Origin: Microbacteriaceae bacterium
GTDB lineage: Bacteria > Actinomycetota > Actinomycetes > Actinomycetales > Microbacteriaceae
DNA: 7,541 bases
Reading direction: 5' to 3'
Assembly (NCBI GenBank): GCA_024642605.1
Contig: JAHEAT010000048.1
Location: forward strand, 1 to 7,541
Under the pieces are notes generated by a model. The model had not been told where the DNA came from and did not search any database. It saw only the letters and a program-made list of their open reading frames with translations. Both the position numbers and the translations under genes were made by a program. Every line of letters begins with the position of its first letter. Positions within the stretch are counted from its first letter, which is position 1. Shown in pieces: positions 1 to 5,598 of this stretch.

Positions 1-1224
1 TTCGCCATCCTGAGCCGTGCAGATAAAGGTGTAAGTGTTATCGCCAACGTTTGGCAAAACATACGAGGTTTGCCAACCTTCGATGGGCTCACCGTTGAGC
101 GTGACTGTTCCAAACCCGCTTTCGGGGTTGGGTGTTAACCCAAAAAAATCGGTGGAGAACGGGATGGTAATTGAATAGTTGTGCACGTCTGGGCTAAAGG
201 ATGGGGTGAATGAGCCAATGCTGGGAGCGAGCAACGACAAAATCGCAACAGTGCTCGGTGGCTCCAATTCGATGAGAGGCAACATTTCGTAAAGACTTCC
301 AAAGCCTGTGGCACCCGGACGAATGGTCAAGCTGGTCAAATCTTGACTAGTAATCAAAAATAGCGATCCGCCGCTGGCTGGCGCGTTACCTTCGAACGTA
401 ACTGAGGCCAAAGTCGGGTTAATTGAGAATGCAAGTTGCCCGATCTCGGTTACCGATTTCGGTATGGTCACCGATGCCAAAGAATTCACGGCAAATGCGC
501 GTGCTCCGATGCTTCTGAGTGTCTTGGGCAACTTAATTGAGGTCAGCCCTTTTTCGCTAAAAGCATCGTCTGCTATAGCGACCACAGGAGCACCTCCAAG
601 CGTCGACGGAATTGAGTAATCGCTGGCTGGTGTGCCGACGTAGCCAGTGATTGTGGCTTCACTTTCGGAGATGGTGTACTGCAACCGTTCTAGGTAGGTA
701 ACCGGAGCGTTTTGCCAAACATCGCCAAAACCAGTTGCATCGTTATAGGCGTAGACGTGGGAGAAGTTTTGAAAAAACGGAATACACCTAGTCCCGCACT
801 CCGGCGCGTTTCCTAAGAAAGTCGCTTTCTTTATTGAACCCCATGGGTCGAACCCTTGGTAGCCGATTTTCGTTAGCGACTCTGGAAACTGAACCTCGTC
901 GATGTCTGAAAACATAAAAGCCTGTTTTGCAATCTCGCGAACGCCTTCTGAAATCACTAACTTAGAGAAGTATTCACCAATGAATGCGCGCTCACCGATG
1001 GCTACGACTTTCTTTCCATCAATAGTGGAAGGAATCGTTACGTCTCTTGGGAGAAAACTGGTGTAGCCGGTAATGGTGAGTTCCTGATTGGAATTCTCGC
1101 TGTAGGTGAAGGTGATGGCATCAGTGGCGGCGGCTGGTTGGGTAGCAAACATTGACGAAATAACGGTCAATATTGCCGCGAATGCCACGAACTTGCGGGA
1201 GTTCTTGCCTGACGAGATTTTCAT
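1..1224 (-). CDS. Secreted BspA-type leucine-rich-repeat protein with cadherin-like domain (partial, C-terminus outside window)
   Basis: The reading frame is open from an ATG at 1224-1222 to the window edge: 408 codons with no stop. An SD-like GAAGGG lies about 8 bases before the ATG. Residues 1-33 look like a Sec signal peptide: a basic start (KISSGKNSRK), a hydrophobic core and probable cleavage after AAA at 31-33. Two homologous modules follow, about 37-178 and 180-322. Each opens with a TITGY strand, then IPST..G..VVAI...AF, and closes with F.GNAP and ATGFG. Segments such as VTIPKSVTEIGQLAF are typical of BspA-like LRR_5 repeats. Residues from about 326 (ILSLLAPSIGSFTPSFSPD, then HNYSITIP and a later NVGDNTYTF) resemble the cadherin-like beta-sandwich family. 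The protein is probably exported and bound to the envelope, perhaps for adhesion or matrix contact; that role is inferred. Any wall anchor (LPXTG or other) would lie beyond the window. The gene may be co-transcribed with tRNA-Arg, which lies just upstream on the same strand. Confidence 0.85.
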   Translation of the reverse strand, partial: MKISSGKNSRKFVAFAAILTVISSMFATQPAAATDAITFTYSENSNQELTITGYTSFLPRDVTIPSTIDGKKVVAIGERAFIGEYFSKLVISEGVREIAKQAFMFSDIDEVQFPESLTKIGYQGFDPWGSIKKATFLGNAPECGTRCIPFFQNFSHVYAYNDATGFGDVWQNAPVTYLERLQYTISESEATITGYVGTPASDYSIPSTLGGAPVVAIADDAFSEKGLTSIKLPKTLRSIGARAFAVNSLASVTIPKSVTEIGQLAFSINPTLASVTFEGNAPASGGSLFLITSQDLTSLTIRPGATGFGSLYEMLPLIELEPPSTVAILSLLAPSIGSFTPSFSPDVHNYSITIPFSTDFFGLTPNPESGFGTVTLNGEPIEGWQTSYVLPNVGDNTYTFICTAQDGE

Positions 1225-1254
1225 GTGAAAGGCCCTTCGGTACTTTGTTTCAGA

Positions 1255-1260
1255 ATACTA
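1255..1260 (-). promoter_or_regulatory. Possible -10 element for the LRR gene
   Basis: The minus strand reads TAGTAT here, 30 bases before the LRR start codon and just after the 3' end of tRNA-Arg. It fits the TANNNT pattern, but no recognisable -35 lies 17 bases upstream, where the tRNA gene sits. No intrinsic terminator separates the tRNA from the LRR gene, so read-through from the tRNA promoter is an equally good explanation. Confidence 0.25.
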
Positions 1261-1271
1261 ATAATCCAAAG

Positions 1272-1344
1272 CGCCCTCGGTAGGAATCGAACCTACGACC
1301 AAGAGATTAGAAGGCTCTTGCTCTATCCACTGAGCTACGAGGGC
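1272..1344 (-). tRNA. tRNA-Arg (anticodon UCU)
   Basis: The minus strand folds into a complete 73-base cloverleaf. The acceptor stem GCCCTCG/CGAGGGC is perfect, the D stem is GCTC/GAGC, and the T arm is GTAGG-TTCGATT-CCTAC. The anticodon loop CTTCTAA carries UCU at 1311-1309, which reads AGA and AGG arginine codons. The innermost anticodon-stem pair is a C-U mismatch (positions 31-39) and the other four pairs are good. The discriminator is G and CCA is not encoded, so CCA must be added after transcription. The gene is divergent from the RND transporter and upstream of the LRR gene. Confidence 0.96.
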
Positions 1345-1357
1345 TGGGTACGAGACA

Positions 1358-1363
1358 AGTTTA
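1358..1363 (-). promoter_or_regulatory. Probable -10 element of tRNA-Arg
   Basis: The minus strand reads TAAACT, ending 13 bases before the first base of mature tRNA-Arg, so transcription would begin about six bases upstream of the tRNA. It lies in one arm of the 9-bp inverted repeat shared with the opposite promoter. A consensus -35 is not visible; at a 17-base spacer it would fall near 1381-1386. Confidence 0.45.
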
Positions 1364-1401
1364 GTCAAGGCGGAATAGAACCGACGTTCAGTTAGGTTCA
1401 C

Positions 1402-1407
1402 TAAACT
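1402..1407 (+). promoter_or_regulatory. Probable -10 element of the RND transporter gene
   Basis: TAAACT fits the TANNNT -10 pattern. A start of transcription about seven bases downstream would give a leader of about 22 bases before the GTG at 1436, long enough to include the GAAAG motif at 1425-1429. No consensus -35 is visible at 1379-1384. Confidence 0.4.
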
Positions 1408-1435
1408 TACGCAGTCAACCAAACGAAAGTTACTC

Positions 1436-4400
1436 GTGCACAAACTAGCTAAATTCAGTCTCGCCAATCGTTCAGTGGTTGCACTTGCAACCGTTGTGAT
1501 CGCGATTTTCGGGTTCGTAACCCTCGGCTCACTAAAGCAGGAGCTCATACCGTCTTTTGAGACTCCACAAGCAGCAATCGTAACCACTTACATTGGTGCG
1601 TCACCCGAGGTCATTGACTCGCAAGTTAGCCAGCCGATCGAGGAGGCAGTTCGTGCGCTCGATGGGCTAGTTTCGTCGTCATCGACATCGCAGAGCAACA
1701 TCTCAATCGTGCGAGTTGAGTTTGACTACGGAACTAAGTCTTCAAAGGTCAAAGAAGACCTAAACGCAGCGCTAGCATCGATAACTTCTACCCTTCCAAG
1801 CGAGGCAACCCCTAAAATCCTTTCGGGATCGTTCGATACTGTGCCAATCATCGCTCTAGGTGTTTCCTCAGGCGATAACGAAGCCCTAGGCGCGATTCTC
1901 TCGGATGTTGCAACTCCACTTCTCTCGTCGGTGACCGGTGTTCGAGACGTTACCGTCTCGGGTATTCGTGAAAAGCGCGTAAACCTAGAGCTTAAGAAGT
2001 ACGTATTGGCCGCCAACGGCTTGAGCCAACAGAGCATTGTTTCGGCTCTGCAGGCTAACGGGTTCGTCATTCCTGCCGGCACCATCGACGATAAAGATGG
2101 CTCTATCTCGGTTGAGGTTGGTACGAGAGTCGAAAGCATTGCTGCATTCAAGTCGCTCCCCCTAATTTCTTCATCGAGCTCGAGTTCGTTTGCAGGCATG
2201 TTTGGCTCGGGTAGCACCACCCCATCGATTCCAGGCGTGCCGAGCATACCGGCAGCACCGAAGCCACTGCTAACCGTTGGCGATGTCGCTAAGGTGACAT
2301 ACACTGACGCCCCTATCACCAGCATTTCGCGAGTCGACGGCAAAGATGTTCTAACTCTCTCGATCACCAAAACTCAAGATGGCAACACTGTTTCGGTTTC
2401 TCACGGTGTGCAGGCCAAGGTTGCTGAACTAAAGCAAAAGCTTGGCTCTGACGTTGAAATCAAAACCATCTTCGACCAGGCTCCGTACGTTGAGAAGTCG
2501 CTCGAAGACCTAACCACCGAGGGCCTTCTGGGCCTTTCGTTCGCCATCATCGTGATTCTGATCTTCCTGTTGTCGTTCCGTTCAACCGCGGTTACTGCAA
2601 TTTCGATTCCAACCTCTGTTTTGATCACTTTCATCGGCTTGTATTTCCTCGGATACTCTCTCAATCTCTTCACTCTGAGCGCGCTGACCATTGCCATTGG
2701 TCGCGTCGTCGACGACTCAATCGTGGTTATTGAAAACATCAACCGACACCTTTCTTATGGCGAGCCTAAGAAGAAGGCCATCACCTCGGCTGTTAGGGAG
2801 GTCGCCGGGGCAATCACCGCGGCAACCATCACCACCATTGCTGTCTTCTTGCCGATTGCACTTGTGGGTGGACTAGTCGGAGAACTGTTCCGTCCGTTCA
2901 GTTTCACCTTCTCGATTGCCCTAGCTGCCTCGCTGTTGGTATCGCTAACCATCGTTCCGGTGTTGGCCTACTGGTTCATGAAGGCTCCAAAGGGCACCGT
3001 TGTTGAGCTCGACGAGTCGAAGGCCGAGGCTCACGCCGAAGCTGTTCGCGAAACCGAAGAACACAAAGAACGCAAGTCTTGGTTGCAACGCGGCTACCTG
3101 CCGATTCTGCGCACCACCCAGAAGCACCCGGCAATCACCGTTACCGCATCGGTTTTGGTGCTTCTGTTCACCTTCAGCCTCGTTCCGCTTCTAAAGACCG
3201 ACTTCATCGGTGGTTCGGGTTCTAGCGGTTTCGTCATGAACCAAGAACTCGCGCCGGGCGCAACCTTAGAGCAGAAAGACAAGGCGTCAGCACGACTAGA
3301 GAAGGTTGCCCTGGCAACCGACGGTGTCGATGTGGTTCAGACCTCCATCGCCTCCTCTGGCGACGGCCGTGTTGCCTTCGGCGCGAAAGCCGGTGGAATC
3401 ACAATCCAGGTAATTGTCAAGGATGGCTTCGACGTTGCAGATGTTCAGCAGAAAATCACCGACAAGGTGAACGCAGACGCAAGTTACGGAGACGTCAAGT
3501 TTGGTTCGGGTGGTGGCGGATTCTCTGGCTCAAGCACCATCGACATCAAGGTGTCGGCCAAGAGCGACGCGGCCCTGGAAAAGGCTGTTCTCAAAGTTGA
3601 AAAGGCTATGGGTTCGGTGAAGGACGTCAGCGACATCACCAGCTCGCTCGCTGCAAAGCAGCGCACCCTTCGCGTGAAGGTTGACCGCAAGGCAGCGGCT
3701 CGCGTCGGCCTAACCGAGAACGCAGTGGGTGGCATCGTGGCATCACAGATGCGCCCAAGCTCGATTGGCAACCTCAACGTCGATGGCAACTCAACTCCGA
3801 TCTACGTGGTACAAACCGACCTGCCAACGACCATCTCAGATGTTCGTGCCATCCGGATTCCGACCACCACCGGTTCTGTTGCGCTTGATTCGATTGCAAC
3901 GGTTTACCTAACCAAGGTGCCGGTTTCACTCACCACTGAAAAGGGTGAGCGAATGGCAACTGTTTCGTTGACACCCGATGGCAAGAACTTGGGTGCAATC
4001 TCTACCGAGGTAACCGCTAAGTTGGCAAAGGTTTCGCTGCCGACCGGTGTAACTGCAACCATCGGTGGTGTCACCGCCTCACAAGCCGAGTCTTTCGGCC
4101 AGCTTGGTCTCGCACTCCTAGCAGCAATCGCCATCGTGTTCATCGTTATGGTCGCTACGTTCTCGAGCATCCGTCAGCCACTGGTGCTGTTGGTATCGAT
4201 TCCGTTTGCGGCAACCGGTGCGCTTGGGCTGCTACTACTAACAGACACTCCGCTGGGTATCTCGGCACTGATCGGAATGTTGCTCCTAGTGGGCATCGTG
4301 GTTACCAACGCAATCGTGCTGATTGACCTGATCAACCAGTACCGCCGCGAAGGCAAGCCAATTCAAGAGGCAATCATGGATGGCGCTCGCCAGCGCCTGC

Positions 4401-4690
4401 GCCCAATTCTCATGACCGCGCTGGCAACGATTTTTGCGTTGCTTCCGATGGCTTTGGGAATTACCGGTGGCGGAGGCTTCATTTCGCAGCCGCTTGCGAT
4501 TGTTGTTATCGGTGGACTCTTCTCGTCGACCGTGCTGACCCTGGTTATTGTTCCCGTTCTTTACTGGCTCATCGAAGGCGGCAAGGAACGCAAGCAAATC
4601 CGCAAGGCTAAAAAGGCAGCGAAGTCTTCTGAACCTGAAGCGAAGGCTCCTCGCGTTCCGAAGGCTGCGCGCAAACCAAAGAACGCCTAG
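1436..4690 (+). CDS. RND-superfamily efflux permease (HAE1/AcrB-like, SwrC type)
   Basis: This 1084-aa integral membrane transporter probably exports amphiphilic compounds, lipopeptide-like molecules or drugs using the proton gradient; the substrate is unknown. Length and layout match the family: TM1 at about 12-34, a large extracytoplasmic loop, TM2-6 at about 364-515, a charged cytoplasmic linker, TM7 at about 566-584, a second large loop, and TM8-12 from about 888 to 1040. The proton-relay motif GRVVDDSIVVIEN has D426 and D427, matching the AcrB aspartate pair. R987 and T994 in RQRLRPILMT match the AcrB arginine and threonine. The AcrB relay lysine is replaced by T957 (VTNAIVLID). Residues 245-277 are a Ser-, Gly- and Pro-rich insert with seven serines in a row, in the first extracytoplasmic loop. 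Residues 690-700 are glycine-rich. The C-terminus is a Lys/Ala/Pro tail. GTG 1436 is the start, preceded by GAAAG at 1425-1429. No adaptor or TolC gene is nearby, as expected for a single-membrane cell. Confidence 0.93.
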   Translation: MHKLAKFSLANRSVVALATVVIAIFGFVTLGSLKQELIPSFETPQAAIVTTYIGASPEVIDSQVSQPIEEAVRALDGLVSSSSTSQSNISIVRVEFDYGTKSSKVKEDLNAALASITSTLPSEATPKILSGSFDTVPIIALGVSSGDNEALGAILSDVATPLLSSVTGVRDVTVSGIREKRVNLELKKYVLAANGLSQQSIVSALQANGFVIPAGTIDDKDGSISVEVGTRVESIAAFKSLPLISSSSSSSFAGMFGSGSTTPSIPGVPSIPAAPKPLLTVGDVAKVTYTDAPITSISRVDGKDVLTLSITKTQDGNTVSVSHGVQAKVAELKQKLGSDVEIKTIFDQAPYVEKSLEDLTTEGLLGLSFAIIVILIFLLSFRSTAVTAISIPTSVLITFIGLYFLGYSLNLFTLSALTIAIGRVVDDSIVVIENINRHLSYGEPKKKAITSAVREVAGAITAATITTIAVFLPIALVGGLVGELFRPFSFTFSIALAASLLVSLTIVPVLAYWFMKAPKGTVVELDESKAEAHAEAVRETEEHKERKSWLQRGYLPILRTTQKHPAITVTASVLVLLFTFSLVPLLKTDFIGGSGSSGFVMNQELAPGATLEQKDKASARLEKVALATDGVDVVQTSIASSGDGRVAFGAKAGGITIQVIVKDGFDVADVQQKITDKVNADASYGDVKFGSGGGGFSGSSTIDIKVSAKSDAALEKAVLKVEKAMGSVKDVSDITSSLAAKQRTLRVKVDRKAAARVGLTENAVGGIVASQMRPSSIGNLNVDGNSTPIYVVQTDLPTTISDVRAIRIPTTTGSVALDSIATVYLTKVPVSLTTEKGERMATVSLTPDGKNLGAISTEVTAKLAKVSLPTGVTATIGGVTASQAESFGQLGLALLAAIAIVFIVMVATFSSIRQPLVLLVSIPFAATGALGLLLLTDTPLGISALIGMLLLVGIVVTNAIVLIDLINQYRREGKPIQEAIMDGARQRLRPILMTALATIFALLPMALGITGGGGFISQPLAIVVIGGLFSSTVLTLVIVPVLYWLIEGGKERKQIRKAKKAAKSSEPEAKAPRVPKAARKPKNA

Positions 4691-4702
4691 CCCCCAGACG
4701 GC

Positions 4703-4708
4703 TACAAT
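4703..4708 (+). promoter_or_regulatory. Possible -10 element for orn
   Basis: TACAAT differs from TATAAT at one base. A start about seven bases downstream would fall near 4715, inside the left arm of the terminator hairpin, giving an orn leader of about 40 bases that contains only the right arm. No consensus -35 is visible upstream, so this is tentative. Confidence 0.3.
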
Positions 4709-4709
4709 T

Positions 4710-4750
4710 GGGAGGTCTCCGATAGATGTCGGAGGCCTCCCTTAGTTTTT
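4710..4750 (+). terminator. Intrinsic terminator after the RND gene
   Basis: Positions 4710-4722 pair with 4729-4741 in a 13-bp stem with one T-G wobble (4716/4735) and a six-base loop TAGATG. It is followed by TTAGTTTTT at 4742-4750. It starts 19 bases after the RND stop codon and is a strong Rho-independent terminator. The ATG at 4726 that would lengthen orn begins in the loop, and its apparent SD GGGAGG is the foot of the stem. Confidence 0.85.
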
Positions 4751-4755
4751 GGCGT

Positions 4756-5361
4756 GTGATTTCTATTTCTGAATACTTGGTCTGGATCGACTGCGAGATG
4801 ACGGGGCTTAACCCCGACGTCGACGCACTGGTTGAAATTGCCGTTGTAATAACCGACTCAGAACTCAACCCCATCGACGAAGGCATCGACCTCGTCATTA
4901 AGCCAACTCCCGGCTCGGTTGAACAAATGAACGACTTCGTTCGAAACATGCACACCGAATCTGGGCTCATTCATGAACTCGATAACGGTCTCGACATGAC
5001 CGAGGCGCAACGTGTTGTGCTCGAGTACATTCAACGATTCATTCCGAATGCCAAAGAAGCGCCTTTGGCCGGCAACACAATCGGCACCGACCGCCTGTTT
5101 ATTGCAAAGTACATGCCCGAAGTAGACGCCCACCTCCACTACCGCAGCATCGATGTGTCTTCGATCAAAGAGCTAGCGCGTCGCTGGTATCCGCGAGTGT
5201 ATTTTCAAATGCCCAAGAAAGACGGTGGCCACCGTGCACTCGCCGATATTCTGGAATCGATTCGCGAGCTGCGCTACTACCGTGAAACAGTGTTCGTTGA
5301 ACTACCAGGCCCGTCTTCGGCCGAAGCTCAACTCGCTGCCGAAAAAGTTAGCAAGAACTAG
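4756..5361 (+). CDS. orn: Oligoribonuclease, DEDDh 3'-5' exoribonuclease
   Basis: Orn degrades RNA fragments of two to a few nucleotides to mononucleotides, finishing mRNA decay, and in many bacteria clears pGpG from cyclic-di-GMP turnover. It acts in the cytoplasm, usually as a dimer. Counting from the GTG at 4756 the protein has 201 aa and all five catalytic residues: D12 and E14 in VWIDCEMTG, D112 in GNTIGTDR, H159 and D164 in GGHRALAD. D12, E14 and D112 carry the same numbers as in E. coli Orn as I recall it, which supports this start. DVSSIKELARRWYPRVYF closely resembles actinobacterial Orn. An ATG at 4726 would add ten residues (MSEASLSFWR), but it lies inside the RND terminator hairpin and adds nothing conserved. 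No good SD stands directly before GTG 4756; the nearest GGAGG (4731-4735) is about 20 bases away, so the start is less certain than the identity. tRNA-His follows at once. Confidence 0.94.
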   Translation: MISISEYLVWIDCEMTGLNPDVDALVEIAVVITDSELNPIDEGIDLVIKPTPGSVEQMNDFVRNMHTESGLIHELDNGLDMTEAQRVVLEYIQRFIPNAKEAPLAGNTIGTDRLFIAKYMPEVDAHLHYRSIDVSSIKELARRWYPRVYFQMPKKDGGHRALADILESIRELRYYRETVFVELPGPSSAEAQLAAEKVSKN

Positions 5362-5372
5362 TCACGGGCATA

Positions 5373-5390
5373 CCTGTTAGAATCAACAGG
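5373..5390 (+). promoter_or_regulatory. Small hairpin with overlapping -10-like TAGAAT upstream of tRNA-His
   Basis: CCTGTT at 5373-5378 and AACAGG at 5385-5390 form a perfect 6-bp inverted repeat around a six-base loop, just after the orn stop. Only a weak T run follows (TTGCTT), so it would be a poor terminator. TAGAAT at 5378-5383 resembles a -10 box and would start transcription near 5390, about 17 bases before tRNA-His. No consensus -35 is seen. Promoter, RNA processing signal or weak terminator are all possible. Confidence 0.4.
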
Positions 5391-5406
5391 TTGCTTCGGC
5401 ACACGT

Positions 5407-5483
5407 GGTGGGTATAGCTCAGCTGGTAGAGCACCTGGTTGTGGTCCAGGGGGCCGCGGGTTCAAGTCCCGTTACTCACCCCA
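5407..5483 (+). tRNA. tRNA-His (anticodon GUG)
   Basis: The acceptor stem is GTGGGTA/TACTCAC with one G-T pair, the D stem GCTC/GAGC, the anticodon stem CCTGG/CCAGG, and the T arm GCGGG-TTCAAGT-CCCGT with one G-T pair. The anticodon loop TTGTGGT has GUG at 5441-5443. The gene encodes the extra G-1 (5407) facing C73 (5480), the identity element of tRNA-His, and an encoded CCA follows at 5481-5483. From memory, orn followed by tRNA-His is also the order in mycobacteria. Confidence 0.96.
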
Positions 5484-5488
5484 AAAGT

Positions 5489-5522
5489 AAAAGGGTTGCC
5501 CGAGGGCAGCCCTTTTTCTTTT
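5489..5522 (+). terminator. Intrinsic terminator after tRNA-His
   Basis: A stem pairs GGGTTGCC (5493-5500) with GGCAGCCC (5505-5512), with one T-G wobble and loop CGAG. It is extended by AAAA (5489-5492) pairing with TTTT (5513-5516). The T-rich tract TTTTTCTTTT (5513-5522) follows. It begins six bases after the tRNA CCA and isolates the tRNA from the MFS gene. Confidence 0.9.
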
Positions 5523-5534
5523 GCCGCGGTGTCA

Positions 5535-5572
5535 CTGGCGCTTTGAACGCCAAGCCACAGCGCCAGACGCCA
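5535..5572 (+). repeat. TGGCG/CGCCA inverted and direct repeats in the MFS leader
   Basis: CTGGCG at 5535-5540 can pair through its TGGCG with CGCCA at 5548-5552 (seven-base loop) or fully with CGCCAG at 5561-5566. A third CGCCA lies at 5568-5572. The alternatives exclude one another. The element sits between the tRNA-His terminator and the SD of the transporter, where an operator or a leader RNA structure would be expected. No regulator gene is adjacent and the repeats are short, so the function is unknown. Confidence 0.4.
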
Positions 5573-5598
5573 ATAAGATGGGCAGTAGAAAGGCAGCC

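Larger units (their letters stand above)
1357..1408. repeat. 9-bp inverted repeat spanning the tRNA-Arg / RND divergent control region
   Basis: AAGTTTAGT at 1357-1365 is perfectly repeated in inverse orientation as ACTAAACTT at 1400-1408, with 34 bases between. Each arm contains a TAAACT facing outward, correctly placed to serve as -10 box for the tRNA (minus) and for the RND gene (plus). The -35 regions of both promoters would then coincide around 1379-1386. The symmetry may therefore reflect two identical promoter cores, or it may be a binding site for a regulator. The spacing is too long for a strong RNA hairpin. Confidence 0.6.

Noticed and set aside
1345..1435. Riboswitch or attenuator before the RND gene
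   Set aside because: The probable leader is only about 22 bases, too short for such an element; the inverted repeat lies in promoter DNA rather than in the transcript.
1258..1587. Minus-strand frame of 109 aa covering tRNA-Arg
   Set aside because: It runs through the tRNA and the promoter region; part of its protein is simply translated tRNA sequence.
1726..2370. Minus-strand open frame of 214 aa opposite the RND gene
   Set aside because: It is a complementary-strand shadow with no recognisable family, inside a region with clear RND homology on the plus strand.
3484..3789. Minus-strand 101-aa frame and other shorter frames inside the RND gene
   Set aside because: They are shadows of the RND coding sequence without independent signals.
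4726..4755. ATG 4726 as the orn start
   Set aside because: The codon begins in the loop of the terminator hairpin, and the extension is not conserved in Orn proteins as I know them. The GTG at 4756 restores the usual catalytic numbering. Kept as a stated alternative because the SD of the GTG is weak.
5521..5598. Upstream TTG start for the MFS gene, adding 26 residues
   Set aside because: The TTG lies in the T tract of the terminator, and the added residues come from the repeat-rich leader. ATG 5599 has an excellent SD and gives a normal DHA2 N-terminus.
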